40,299 bases of DNA from Aquificales bacterium (GCA_027036735.1 JALWDU010000045.1:1-40299); one strand, 5' to 3'. Counted from the first letter of the stretch, positions 17,402 through 26,791 are shown. Made by a program: numbers and translations. Notes: generated by a model not told the origin, from the sequence alone.

Positions 17402-18488
17402 TGTTTTTAATTTCGCAGGCGGTGTAGTTTTGGGCGAGTTTCTTGAGACCCATAACCTCGAGGGTTTCAATCGAGATATTGCCGGCGGGTAGGTTGTGGT
17501 CGACCTGGAACTTAACAACCGCCGCCATGGTGGCGTCGTCGAGTTTACCGGTGATTTTGCCGTTGTAGTAGCCGAGCTCCTTAAGTCTAGCCTGTATCTG
17601 CTTGATTTCGTTCGGCTTTAGGTTCACGTCGCAAAGTATGGCGTCCCATATAACCTCGGGACCTTTAACCATAAAGGTTTTCTTGACTATATCGTATTTG
17701 GGGGGAACGGGTTTCTTCTCGCAAGTTGCGTCCCTTTTGAGTTCGTAGACCTTTACGGTCTTATATTGGGCGGGAACCAAAACCTTCTTGCATTTGGGCG
17801 GTTCGACCAATACCTTCCTGGTAACGGTTACGTATTCGGCGGGAACCTCTATCTTACAGTAAGCGCCGTCCTTGTAAGTCCATATAGCCCTGGGGGGTGC
17901 AATCATTATTCTTTCGGTTTTGGTCTCGTATTTGGCGGGAATGACCTCTATCTTGTGGTAGGCGGGTCTAATCAGAATTTTTTTGACCTTTTCGACGAAC
18001 TGCGCGGGGTGGGTGACAACCTTATAGCCGCCGTCCTGTTTTACATACTTGATAATCAGGGCTTTGTAGGTGGGGGGTTTAACCAGCTTACCGTAACAGC
18101 AACCGACGGGTGCGTTTTGGGGATAGCTGACGACGGGGGATTGCTCGGCGAGCAGAGACCTTATTATCTTCAGCAACTCTTGGGGAGACTTCTGTTTGTA
18201 GGGACCCCAGTCGACGAAGGTCTTTTCGCTCTTTTCTACGATAAAGCTACCCGGCTTTTGGTTTTTTTTCGGAGCGGGAGCGGCTTCTTCTTGGGGTTTT
18301 GCGGGTTGTTGGGGTTGGGCTTTCTCGGCGGGTGCGGTTTGTCCGCCGCACACCAGGTTGCCGTTTTCGTCCAAAACGGCGTATGCGTCGTTATCGCAAG
18401 AGGGGAGAATTTCTATGGCGTTTGCGGTACCTATACCGGTGAGCGCACCGGCAAAAATCGCTCCTATCAGCAGTTTTTTTCTTCTCAT
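17394..18488 (-). CDS. Secreted protein with PxxY-type repeats and a C-terminal peptidoglycan-binding domain
   Basis: Signal peptide MRRKKLLIGAIFAGALTGIGTANA; Pro-rich linker; repeats PAQFVEKVKKILIRPA / PAKYETKTERIMIAPP / PAEYVTVTRKVLVEPP / PAQYKTVKVYELK / PPKYDIVKKTFMVKGP; PG_binding_1-like IKQIQARLKELGYYNGKITGKLDDATMAAVVKFQ. Confidence 0.85.
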   Translation of the reverse strand: MRRKKLLIGAIFAGALTGIGTANAIEILPSCDNDAYAVLDENGNLVCGGQTAPAEKAQPQQPAKPQEEAAPAPKKNQKPGSFIVEKSEKTFVDWGPYKQKSPQELLKIIRSLLAEQSPVVSYPQNAPVGCCYGKLVKPPTYKALIIKYVKQDGGYKVVTHPAQFVEKVKKILIRPAYHKIEVIPAKYETKTERIMIAPPRAIWTYKDGAYCKIEVPAEYVTVTRKVLVEPPKCKKVLVPAQYKTVKVYELKRDATCEKKPVPPKYDIVKKTFMVKGPEVIWDAILCDVNLKPNEIKQIQARLKELGYYNGKITGKLDDATMAAVVKFQVDHNLPAGNISIETLEVMGLKKLAQNYTACEIKNIK

Positions 18489-18582
18489 AGCATTATATAA
18501 GGTTATCCCGAAGGGCTCTTTTTGCAATGTTCCTTGTAAAGAAAGCAAGTAAAACTTTAGGGAGAGTAAGGGATTTTTGGGG

Positions 18583-18669
18583 TGGTGCGGGCGCCGGGAG
18601 TCGAACCCGGACGGCCATACGGCCAGCGGATTTTAAATCCGCCGCGTCTGCCAGTTCCGCCACGCCCGC
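18583..18669 (-). tRNA. tRNA-Leu (anticodon UAA), CCA encoded
   Basis: Minus strand GCGGGCGTGGCGGAACTGGCAGACGCGGCGGATTTAAAATCCGCTGGCCGTATGGCCGTCCGGGTTCGACTCCCGGCGCCCGCACCA; acceptor, anticodon (TTTAAAA loop), variable arm and GTTCGA T-loop all fold. Confidence 0.97.
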
Positions 18670-18785
18670 TTCCAAAGGAAGAAATTTTATAACCTCTCCC
18701 CGGCGAGGGCAACACTTTCTTGCCAACCAAACTTGTCAATTATATCTTTTGACCTCCGCGAGGTCGAATTTAACTTTAAAACCCT

Positions 18786-19364
18786 ATGGCGGAGGAGAAA
18801 AAAGAAAATAGACTTTTGGAGGAGGAAAAGGAGAAACCCCAAGAGGGAGGGGAAAGCGTAGCCCCTAAAGTGGAGGAGCTTAAAGAATACATCTCCACCC
18901 TCGAGGAGAAGGTCAAAAAGCTCGAAAACCTCGCAAAGGTTAGCAACGAGCGGTATATCTCCCTTCAGAGGGAGCTCGAATTCGTCCGAGACCGCCACAG
19001 GAGGGAGCTCGAAGAGAAGACCCTCTACGGGATTGAGAAATTCGCAAAAGACCTCCTCGAGGTGGTTGACAACTTCGAGAGGGCTTTAAAGCACATGGAG
19101 GGAATGGAAGGTTGCGGTGAAGCCCTAAAGGGGGTGGAGATGATTTACAACCAACTCAAAAGGGTCTTGGAAAAACACGGGGTCGTCCAGATAGAGGTTG
19201 AAAAGTTCGACCACTCCCTTTGCGAGGCTGTCGGAACCGTTCCCACCGATGAGGTGGAAGAGAACACCATTCTCGAGGTGGTTCAAAAGGGGTATAAACT
19301 CCACGACAGGGTTTTGAGACCGGCAAAGGTGATAGTCGCCGTCCCCAAAGAGGAGGTAACCTAA
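18786..19364 (+). CDS. grpE: Nucleotide exchange factor GrpE
   Basis: Coiled-coil N-terminus; FAKDLLEVVDNFERAL; VEMIYNQLKRVLEKHGV; HDRVLRPAKVIVAV. Confidence 0.95.
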   Translation: MAEEKKENRLLEEEKEKPQEGGESVAPKVEELKEYISTLEEKVKKLENLAKVSNERYISLQRELEFVRDRHRRELEEKTLYGIEKFAKDLLEVVDNFERALKHMEGMEGCGEALKGVEMIYNQLKRVLEKHGVVQIEVEKFDHSLCEAVGTVPTDEVEENTILEVVQKGYKLHDRVLRPAKVIVAVPKEEVT

Positions 19365-19377
19365 AGGGGAAGGGGAA

Positions 19378-19569
19378 TTAAACCTCCTCCTCGACGGGGA
19401 GCTCCTGCCTTCCCTTATACTGACCGCAGAAGGGACAAACCCTGTGGGGTTTTATTAGCTCCCCGCAGTTGGGACAGGGAACGAGATTTTTGGGTTTAAC
19501 CTTGTTATACCAATGGGCTTTCCTCATAGCGGTTTTAGCCTTCGATTTCCTCGCCTTGGGAACTGCCAT
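19378..19569 (-). CDS. rpmF: 50S ribosomal protein L32
   Basis: MAVPKARKSKAKTAMRKAHW...PCPNCGELIKPHRVCPFCGQYKGRQ. Confidence 0.96.
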   Translation of the reverse strand: MAVPKARKSKAKTAMRKAHWYNKVKPKNLVPCPNCGELIKPHRVCPFCGQYKGRQELPVEEEV

Positions 19570-19626
19570 CTCTCTCCTCCTAAAGGGTAATTTTCAGAGC
19601 AACCCAATTATTGTAGCATAGAGGCT

Positions 19627-20940
19627 TTATTCCCCTTGCGGTTTGGGTAGGAAATTTTCCGGTTCGAGGCGGGCGTCTATCTGCACCTCGTAGGGAACTT
19701 TTTCCAAACCCTTTAACCCCTCGGGGAGCCTTTCGAAATCGCTTAGAAACCTCTCGCGGGCAACCTTCCAATCTCCCAAATCCTTAACCGGTTTACCATC
19801 CCTCAATACCAACTCCACGAGTGGTTCACCCTCCGCCTCCTCCCCGTAGAGGGTTACAAAGTCGTAATCCATCCTCCCGTTGGAGTAGAAGCGGAAAACC
19901 TGCTTCTTAAAGGGGTAGGTCTTCTTTCCCTCGCTCAGCTTAAACTTCGGCTCTCCCGCGTATTCGACCAGTTTGTAGGCTATGTCCAGATAGGGCTTGT
20001 CGGCGGAGGTGACATACCTCGTCCCAACCCCAAAGCCGTCTATCGGCAGCCCCCTCCACTCGGCTATTTTGTATTCGTCCACCCCTCCGCTGACGATAAT
20101 TTTTACGTCCTTTAATCCCTCCGCGTCGAGCAGTCTCCTAACCTCTACGACCAACTCGGGTATATCGCCGCTGTCTATCCGAACGCCGAGGGGTTTGTAA
20201 CCCTCCTTGGAGAGCCCAACCACCAGCTTAGCCGCCTCCAGAACGTCGTAGGTATCTATCAGATAGACCGCATTTTGCGGGTAGTGGCGGTAGAACTCCC
20301 TAAAGGCTTCCTCCTCGCCGAAGACCATAACGTAGGAGTGAGCCATCGTTCCGCTGACGGGCAGGTTGTAGAGCATTCCCGCCTCGAGGTTTGAGGTCGC
20401 GTTCCAACCGCAGGTGAGCGCCGCCTTAGCCGCCGCGTTTGCCGCCTCAAATCCGTGAGCCCTGCGGCAACCGAAATCGACCAGAATCTTACCCCCGGCT
20501 GCCGAGTAGATGCGGGCGGCTTTCGAGTTTAAAAGGGTCTCCAGGTGAACCGCATTCATGACGAAGGTTTCCAATATTTGGGCGGAGGGCAAATCGGCTT
20601 CCACCTGGAGGATAGGTTCTTCGTTAAAAACTATCCTCCCGTCGGGAATGGCGTAAATGTTTCCCCTAAACTCGAACTGTTCGAGCCAATCTAAAAACCA
20701 ATCCTTGAAGAGGTTTAGGGATTTCAAATATCTAAGTTGGTCTTTGGAGAATCTAAATTCCCCTATGAGGTCTAAAACCCTCTTTACCCCACCGGCGACG
20801 AGAAAATTCCTAACCTCGGGGAGTTTCCTAACGTAGAGGGAGAAAACAGCCCGTTCGGTTTTCCCCCTCTCGAGGTAGACCTGCGCCATGGTAAGTTCGT
20901 AGAGGTCGGTTTTAAGCCCGTGAGGTTTCAGACAATCCAT
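19627..20940 (-). CDS. pncB: Nicotinate phosphoribosyltransferase
   Basis: GLKTDLYELTMAQVYLERG; DFGCRRAHGFEAANAAAKAAL; VSGTMAHSYVM; GVRIDSGDIPEL; IIVSGGVDEYKI. Confidence 0.94.
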   Translation of the reverse strand: MDCLKPHGLKTDLYELTMAQVYLERGKTERAVFSLYVRKLPEVRNFLVAGGVKRVLDLIGEFRFSKDQLRYLKSLNLFKDWFLDWLEQFEFRGNIYAIPDGRIVFNEEPILQVEADLPSAQILETFVMNAVHLETLLNSKAARIYSAAGGKILVDFGCRRAHGFEAANAAAKAALTCGWNATSNLEAGMLYNLPVSGTMAHSYVMVFGEEEAFREFYRHYPQNAVYLIDTYDVLEAAKLVVGLSKEGYKPLGVRIDSGDIPELVVEVRRLLDAEGLKDVKIIVSGGVDEYKIAEWRGLPIDGFGVGTRYVTSADKPYLDIAYKLVEYAGEPKFKLSEGKKTYPFKKQVFRFYSNGRMDYDFVTLYGEEAEGEPLVELVLRDGKPVKDLGDWKVARERFLSDFERLPEGLKGLEKVPYEVQIDARLEPENFLPKPQGE

Positions 20941-20964
20941 AGTTTTATTTAAATAGAAGAGAAG

Positions 20965-20979
20965 CCCGCCTTCGGCGGG
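20965..20979 (-). terminator. GAA-triloop hairpin between the ThiF-like gene and pncB
   Basis: Plus CCCGCC-TTC-GGCGGG; minus CCCGCC-GAA-GGCGGG then CTTCTCTTCTATTT. Confidence 0.5.
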
Positions 20980-20983
20980 GATT

Positions 20984-21733
20984 TCAGCGGGCGCAGACCT
21001 CGCATTGGGGGTTTTTGCTTATCTTTATGGGGACGCATTGGTAGTTTCGGAGGTCTACGACGAGCGTTTTGCCCTCGAGGTTGGCGCCCTTGTTCGCCAC
21101 CAAATTGACAACTTCCTGCACCTGAACGGAGGCGACTACCGCCACCGTAGTGACCGCCGTCGCCACCGAACCGCCCCCCAACTCCTTGAGGGCTTCCAAC
21201 TCGCCCGGAAAGAGGCACTCCAGACAGGGGATTTCCTCCTCCTCCCGCTTGAAGAAGGGAAAGCTGGCGACCCAACCCTCCCAGCTCCCCACGCCCGCCG
21301 CTATGAAACCCTTACCCGCCTTGTAGCAGAGGCGGTTCAAAAGCTTTTTGGTCTCGAAGTTGTCCGTGCAATCGATGACGATATCGACGCTGTTTACGAG
21401 AAGTCCGCCGGTGGTTCGGTTTACGCGGGTATCGAACGCCTCGATATTGGCGTCGGGGGCTATCTTCAGAAGCTTGTTCCTCGCCACTATCACCTTCGAC
21501 TTACCCACATCCGACAGGTCGTAGAGTATCTGCCGGTTGAGGTTGGAGCGCTCCACCCGGTCGTGGTCGACCAAAAGCAGATTTTTAGCGCCCAGACGCA
21601 CCAATTCCTGCGCCACAAAAGACCCCAAGCCGCCCAAACCGACTATTAGAAACCTAAGCTCCCGCAGTATCTCCATTCCCTCCTCCCCGAGGAGGAGGGT
21701 GTTGTAATCCTTCCCGTTTAAGGAGGAATTCAT
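20984..21733 (-). CDS. ThiF/MoeB/HesA family adenylyltransferase
   Basis: LIVGLGGLGSFVAQELVRLGAKNLLLVDHDRVERSNLNRQILY; DCTDNFETKKLLN; zinc-type CLEC...CEVC; ATG at 21733 preferred over 21805. Confidence 0.93.
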   Translation of the reverse strand: MNSSLNGKDYNTLLLGEEGMEILRELRFLIVGLGGLGSFVAQELVRLGAKNLLLVDHDRVERSNLNRQILYDLSDVGKSKVIVARNKLLKIAPDANIEAFDTRVNRTTGGLLVNSVDIVIDCTDNFETKKLLNRLCYKAGKGFIAAGVGSWEGWVASFPFFKREEEEIPCLECLFPGELEALKELGGGSVATAVTTVAVVASVQVQEVVNLVANKGANLEGKTLVVDLRNYQCVPIKISKNPQCEVCAR

Positions 21734-21785
21734 CACCAAACCATTTTTTGGAAAAAGGGAGGGAAAATCAACACCGAAAGGGGCT

Positions 21786-22367
21786 TCAATCCGCTTCCTC
21801 CCCAAAGAGGAGGTGTTCGAGTAGGTCGCACAAGGTGTGTCCCAATGTTATGTGACACTCCTGTATGCGGGGAGTCTCGTAGGAGGGAACCACAAAGGGG
21901 TAATCGACGAGACCCTTTACCGTTCCCCCATCTCTGCCCAAAAAAGCCGCCGTCAGCGCCCCCTTTTCCTTCGCCTTTAGGAGGGCTTTGCGAACATTTT
22001 CACTCCTACCGGAGGTCGAAATTCCTATAACCACATCTTCCGGTTTAACCAACGCCTCCACCTGACGGGCGAATATTTCCTCAAAGCCGTAATCGTTCCC
22101 AAGGGCGGTTAAAACGGAGGTATCGGTCGTCAGCGCGACAGCCCTCAAGGGGGGTCTATCCTTTGAAAACCTGCCGATAAGCTCGGCGGCTATGTGCTGG
22201 GCGTCGGCGGCGCTCCCCCCGTTTCCGAAGAGATAGACCGTCCCACCCCTTTTGAGCCTCTCGGCAACCTCCCCCGCGAAGCGGACTATATCCTCCAAAT
22301 ACTTTTCCACAAATGCGAGCTTTATTTCGGCGCTCTCCCTGAAGGCGGTTAAAATGCGCTCCCTCAT
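21786..22367 (-). CDS. gmhA: Phosphoheptose isomerase (GmhA/DiaA SIS domain)
   Basis: LFGNGGSAADAQHIAAELIGRF; GISTSGRSENVRKAL; QECHITLGHTLCDLLE. Confidence 0.93.
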   Translation of the reverse strand: MRERILTAFRESAEIKLAFVEKYLEDIVRFAGEVAERLKRGGTVYLFGNGGSAADAQHIAAELIGRFSKDRPPLRAVALTTDTSVLTALGNDYGFEEIFARQVEALVKPEDVVIGISTSGRSENVRKALLKAKEKGALTAAFLGRDGGTVKGLVDYPFVVPSYETPRIQECHITLGHTLCDLLEHLLFGEEAD

Positions 22368-22386
22368 CGGGAATAAACTTTAAAGG

Positions 22387-23385
22387 TCAGTCTTTCCCCA
22401 AGAGGGAAAAAACTCTCTCCGCCACCCCTTCGGGAGGAATGTCGAGACATTCGAAACCCCTCGGGCAGGAGTCCCTCCCGTGGATGTGGCAGGGGGAACA
22501 GGAGAGGTTTTTAAAAAGCACCTCCCCCTCGTCGGGGTAAGGGGCAAAGCCCAAACAGGGGTGGGTTCCGCCGTAGATTGTTAGCACCTTGGTGCTTACC
22601 GCCCGCGCCATGTGGGTCGCACCGCTGTCGTTCCCGACGAAGAGCTTCGCACCCCTCATAACGTGGAGGCTCTCGTTTAGGGAGAGTTTCCCGCAGAGGT
22701 TTAGGACACCTCTCCAATCCCTCGATAGGTCGTAGTCCCTTCTATCCCCCACGAGGATGACCTTTATACCTTCCTCCGAAAGGATTTTTGCGAGTTTCTC
22801 GAAGTGGGGATAAGCCTTACTCCTGTATCGGGCGCCTATGCCGAGGACTACGTATTCGTCCCCCTTTAGGTCAAACTTTGAAAGTATTTCCCCCGTTCGG
22901 TTTTTGTCCAAAACAATCCTCGGTCGGGGGTTCTTAACGTCTATACCCAACCCCTTTAGGGTCTCGGCGTAAAGTTCGACCACATTTAGGGGTTTTTCCT
23001 TTAGTTTTTTCGCCAACCCAAGACGGTTTAAAAAGACGCAGACCCTCCTCCTGAGGGAGCGTTTTTTATACCCGACCTTTACCCCGGCGGGGATAAGCCT
23101 CGAGAGCAAAACACTCTTGGGGTTTGAGTGCAAATCCAAAACCGCAAAGGGTGAGAGTTTCGAAAGCTCCTTTGAGAGGTCTAAAATGGGGCGCAAACCC
23201 CTAAGGGAATCCCTCCGAACCTCGACCACCGATAGGCGGCTGTCCTCTTTGAAGAGTTCCCCGTAAGGGGCGTAGGTGAGTAAAACCGGTTTGAAACCCG
23301 CCCCCACGAGGGGGTCGATGAGGGAGGAGGTGAGGACTACATCCCCGAGGGAGGAAAAGCGGAGGAGAAAGACCCTTTTTGGCAT
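22387..23385 (-). CDS. Glycosyltransferase family 9 (heptosyltransferase-like)
   Basis: VFLLRFSSLGDVVLTSSL; LFVGNDSGATHMARAVSTKVLTIYGGTHP; CSPCHIHGRDSCPRGFECL. Confidence 0.92.
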   Translation of the reverse strand: MPKRVFLLRFSSLGDVVLTSSLIDPLVGAGFKPVLLTYAPYGELFKEDSRLSVVEVRRDSLRGLRPILDLSKELSKLSPFAVLDLHSNPKSVLLSRLIPAGVKVGYKKRSLRRRVCVFLNRLGLAKKLKEKPLNVVELYAETLKGLGIDVKNPRPRIVLDKNRTGEILSKFDLKGDEYVVLGIGARYRSKAYPHFEKLAKILSEEGIKVILVGDRRDYDLSRDWRGVLNLCGKLSLNESLHVMRGAKLFVGNDSGATHMARAVSTKVLTIYGGTHPCLGFAPYPDEGEVLFKNLSCSPCHIHGRDSCPRGFECLDIPPEGVAERVFSLLGKD

Positions 23386-23387
23386 TA

Positions 23388-23879
23388 TTACTGCTTTTTA
23401 ACGCCGAAGGTTTTGATGAAGTTTTCGACCTGTTCGCGGTTGCCGACCACTATGAGGATATCCCCCGGTTGGAAGCGGAAATTTTTGGGGTCGGGGGCGG
23501 GTATCATCTCGTCGTTTCTCACAACCCCGAGGACGATAACGCCGGTTCTCTTCCTCACATCCGCCTCGGCGAGGGTCTTGCCCACTAGCTCGCTGTCGGG
23601 GGGTAGCTCGACCCACTCCATAACGAGCTGTTTGAGGATAAGTTCCATCTTGTCGCCGGTAACCGGTTGGTAGAACGCTCCGGCGAGCACCATACCCATT
23701 TCGCGGGCTTCCTGGTCGGTAAGGGTTACGGTGCACTCGACGTCGCCGTCCTCGTCGAGGACGTAAATCTCCCTCTTACCCGAGTGGTGTATGATTACGG
23801 AGACGATTTGTCCCGAAGATAGCTTTATCGAAAACCTCTTCCCTATACCGGGAAGCTCCGTCTGTTTGAAAAATTCCAT
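23388..23879 (-). CDS. TrkA-C/RCK_C domain regulatory protein (KhtT-like)
   Basis: VGKTLAEADVRKRTGVIVLGVVRNDEMIPAPDPKNFRFQPGDILIVVGNREQVENFIKTFG. Confidence 0.87.
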   Translation of the reverse strand: MEFFKQTELPGIGKRFSIKLSSGQIVSVIIHHSGKREIYVLDEDGDVECTVTLTDQEAREMGMVLAGAFYQPVTGDKMELILKQLVMEWVELPPDSELVGKTLAEADVRKRTGVIVLGVVRNDEMIPAPDPKNFRFQPGDILIVVGNREQVENFIKTFGVKKQ

Positions 23880-23987
23880 AAAAGGTTATATTAGGCTTGA
23901 CATTTAACCCTTTCAACGGAGCGGACAAGCCTATCCAACCCTTTTGAGTATGCTTATTTATTTCTGACCTACAAAAGGGAGGAAAAG

Positions 23988-25334
23988 ATGAAAACGGCAC
24001 TAAAAGAGGACAAGGGATTGTATAGAGAGCTCACCATAGAGGTTGAGGGTCCCGAGGTTAAAAACGCCCTCGAGGAGATTTATCAATACCTCTCCTACAC
24101 CGCAAATATACCCGGCTTTAGGAAGGGAAGGGTTCCCCGCAAGATTTTGAGGAAACGCTTTGGGGGTTTCATTAGGGAAAGGATAGCCGACAAGGTGTTG
24201 GACAAATACCTCAAAAAAGCCCTCGAGGAGCACGGCGTCAAACCGGTAGCCGACATCTTCATAACCGACATAAAGCTCGACGAGGAGAAACCCGCCGTTG
24301 TGGTGGTGGTCAAATTCGAAGTTCCCCCCGAGATAGAGCTCAAAAACCTCGAGGAGATAACCGTCGAGGTTCCCAAAGCCGAATTTTCCCAAGAACAGGT
24401 CGAAAACTACATAAACCAACTCAGGGAGCAACACGCCGAGTGGAAGACCGTGGATAGGGAGATTAAAGAGGGCGACCTCGTAGAGGTGGAATACGAGATT
24501 ACCGACCTCGAGAGCGGTCAAAAGGAGACCGGCGAAACCGCCGCCGTTATCGGCGAGGGTCTCTTTAGGAAGGAGATAGAGGAAGCCCTAAAGGGTAAAA
24601 AGGCGGGCGACGAAATAGAGCTCAAAGCCCTACCCATATACGACCAAGAGGGCAAAGAGGTCGGCAAGGTCGACATCAAGATAAAGGTAAAGGCTGTTAA
24701 GGAAAAAGTTCTCCCCGAACTCAACGACGAGTTTGCCAAAAAGCTCGGTCTGGGCGAAACCTGGGAGGAAGCCCGCAAGAAGATAGAGGAGCAGCTCAAA
24801 GAGCAGTTTGAAAAGGCTAAAGAGGGTCAGAGGTTGGAAAAACTGCTCGCCAAACTGGTCGAGGAGCACAAGTTCGACATACCCGAAACCCTCGTGAGGA
24901 GGGAACTCGACGCGCTCCTAAGGCAGAGACTCCAGGAACTCCAGGCTTACGGAATAAACCCCAAACAGGTAAACCAGCAGCAGCTCGTTAACGAACTGAT
25001 GCCTATCGCCATTTTCAACGTCGCAAGCCGTCTGATACTCGACAAGCTCGCCGACGAGCTCGGAATAGAGGTCTCCGACGAAGATGTAAACGCCGAAATC
25101 GAAAGGATGGCTAAAAGCTTCAACGTTCCCGTTGAGGAATTGAAGAAATCCCTCCAAGAGCAGGGACTTATAGAGGCTGTAAAAGCCGACCTGAGGAGGA
25201 ACAAAGCCCTCGAGGAAGCCGCCAAGAGGGTCAAATTCGTAGAGGTCGAACCCAAAGAGGAGAAGGAAGAAAACCAACCTTCCGAGGGTGCGGGTGAAAA
25301 AGCGGAATCCGAAGAGGAGAGAACGGAAAAATAA
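23988..25334 (+). CDS. tig: Trigger factor
   Basis: NIPGFRKGRVPRKILRKRFG ribosome-binding signature; PPIase and C-terminal domains. Confidence 0.97.
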   Translation: MKTALKEDKGLYRELTIEVEGPEVKNALEEIYQYLSYTANIPGFRKGRVPRKILRKRFGGFIRERIADKVLDKYLKKALEEHGVKPVADIFITDIKLDEEKPAVVVVVKFEVPPEIELKNLEEITVEVPKAEFSQEQVENYINQLREQHAEWKTVDREIKEGDLVEVEYEITDLESGQKETGETAAVIGEGLFRKEIEEALKGKKAGDEIELKALPIYDQEGKEVGKVDIKIKVKAVKEKVLPELNDEFAKKLGLGETWEEARKKIEEQLKEQFEKAKEGQRLEKLLAKLVEEHKFDIPETLVRRELDALLRQRLQELQAYGINPKQVNQQQLVNELMPIAIFNVASRLILDKLADELGIEVSDEDVNAEIERMAKSFNVPVEELKKSLQEQGLIEAVKADLRRNKALEEAAKRVKFVEVEPKEEKEENQPSEGAGEKAESEEERTEK

Positions 25335-25372
25335 TTCCGCTAAGGTAGCAATAAAGAATGAAACCAAAAAGA

Positions 25373-25393
25373 GGAGGGTTAATTTTTCCCTCC
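25373..25393. terminator. Bidirectional terminator between convergent tig and gamma-carbonic anhydrase genes
   Basis: GGAGGG-ttaattttt-CCCTCC at the convergent 3' ends. Confidence 0.45.
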
Positions 25394-25395
25394 CC

Positions 25396-25935
25396 TTAAC
25401 GGAGTTTTAAATACTCTTCCGAATACTTCCTGTAGTTGAGCGCGTTTTCCCTTATTTTCTCTATCTCTTCGGGCGAAAGTTCCCTTTTAATCTGCGCCGG
25501 TCTACCCATCAGAAGCACTCCGGGGGGAAACTCCTTTCCGGGGGGAACAAGCGTTCCCGCCGCTATAAGGGTGTTGTCGCCAATCTTTGCCCCGTCGAGG
25601 ACTACCGCACCTATACCTATAAGGACGTTATTCCCTATCTTCGCGCCGTGGACTATCGCCCCGTGGGCTATCGAGACGTAATCGCCAATCTCCACGGGGA
25701 AACCGTCGCTCATATCGGGCTTGGTGTAGTGGGTGACGTGTATAACCGCGTTGTCCTGGATATTGGTATACCTACCTATCCTTATATAGTGGACGTCACC
25801 CCTCACGACCGCGCCGAACCAAACGGAGGAATACTCCCCTATCTCCACGTTCCCTATAACGGTTGCCGTTTCGGCCAAAAACACCGTGGGGTCTATCTTC
25901 GGATACCAACCTCTGTAGGGTTTTATCAGAGCCAT
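25396..25935 (-). CDS. Gamma-class carbonic anhydrase/YrdA-like hexapeptide protein
   Basis: Left-handed beta-helix hexapeptides; VRGDVHYIRIGRYTNIQDNAVIHV; SIAHGAIVHGAKIGNNVLIGIGAVVLDGAKIG. Confidence 0.94.
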   Translation of the reverse strand: MALIKPYRGWYPKIDPTVFLAETATVIGNVEIGEYSSVWFGAVVRGDVHYIRIGRYTNIQDNAVIHVTHYTKPDMSDGFPVEIGDYVSIAHGAIVHGAKIGNNVLIGIGAVVLDGAKIGDNTLIAAGTLVPPGKEFPPGVLLMGRPAQIKRELSPEEIEKIRENALNYRKYSEEYLKLR

Positions 25936-26002
25936 AAACCTTAAAAGGTAATCTGTTTTTCGCTATGGCAAACCTAAAAAGGTCTTATAGTCTCAATAAC
26001 CT

Positions 26003-26791
26003 ATGATAGACACCCACGCGCATTTGGATATGCTCCCCCCCGAACTGTTCGAGGCTACCATAAAGTGTCTCGAGCACGGGGATTGTCCCGAAGGGGTGGA
26101 GATTCCCCTATCGGCGGTTATAACGGTCGGTTGCGATAGGGATGAGATACCGAAAGCCCTCTCGATAGCCAACAAATACGAAAAGGTCTGGGCGGCTATC
26201 GGCTACCACCCCTACGAGGCGGATAGGGTCTCCGACGCCGATATAGGGGAACTCAAAAGCCTCGCCGAAGGCGAGGATAAGGTCGTCGCCATAGGCGAAT
26301 GCGGTCTCGACTACTACCGCGATTACGCCTCCAAGGAAAACCAGTGGAAAATCTTCGAAAGGCAGCTCGAGGTCGCCAAGGAGCTCGGTCTTCCCGTCGT
26401 GGTGCACTCCCGCGACGCCGACGAGGACACCGTCGCCATACTGAAAAACTCCGGCGTTGAGAGGGGGGTAATCCACTGTTTCACCGGAACGGAAAAGCTC
26501 CTAAAGGGGGCTTTGGATATAGGCTTTTATATCTCCCTTTCGGGGATAGTTACCTATAAAAACGCAAAAGACCTCCAGGAGTTGGCTAAAAAGATACCCC
26601 TCGACCGCCTCCTGGTGGAAACCGACAGCCCCTACCTTGCACCTGTCCCCAAAAGGGGGAAGAAAAACATGCCACCCTACGTGTTCTTTACATTGAAGTT
26701 CCTCTCGGAGCTATTGAATGTTCCCCTCCCCATGTTGGACAGAATTACCACCACCAACGCGGTTAGGCTTTTCGATATAAACCCCTTTTAG
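26003..26791 (+). CDS. tatD: TatD family deoxyribonuclease
   Basis: MIDTHAHLDM; AIGECGLDYYRD; VVHSRDADEDTV; IHCFTGTEK; LLVETDSPYLAP. Confidence 0.97.
   Translation: MIDTHAHLDMLPPELFEATIKCLEHGDCPEGVEIPLSAVITVGCDRDEIPKALSIANKYEKVWAAIGYHPYEADRVSDADIGELKSLAEGEDKVVAIGECGLDYYRDYASKENQWKIFERQLEVAKELGLPVVVHSRDADEDTVAILKNSGVERGVIHCFTGTEKLLKGALDIGFYISLSGIVTYKNAKDLQELAKKIPLDRLLVETDSPYLAPVPKRGKKNMPPYVFFTLKFLSELLNVPLPMLDRITTTNAVRLFDINPF

Noticed and set aside
17766-18500. 244-aa plus-strand ORF antisense to the PG-binding repeat protein
   Set aside because: Gly/Phe-rich mirror of the opposite-strand repeats; no RBS or family signature.
21005-21649. 214-aa plus-strand ORF opposite the ThiF-like gene
   Set aside because: Opposite strand carries clear ThiF/MoeB motifs.
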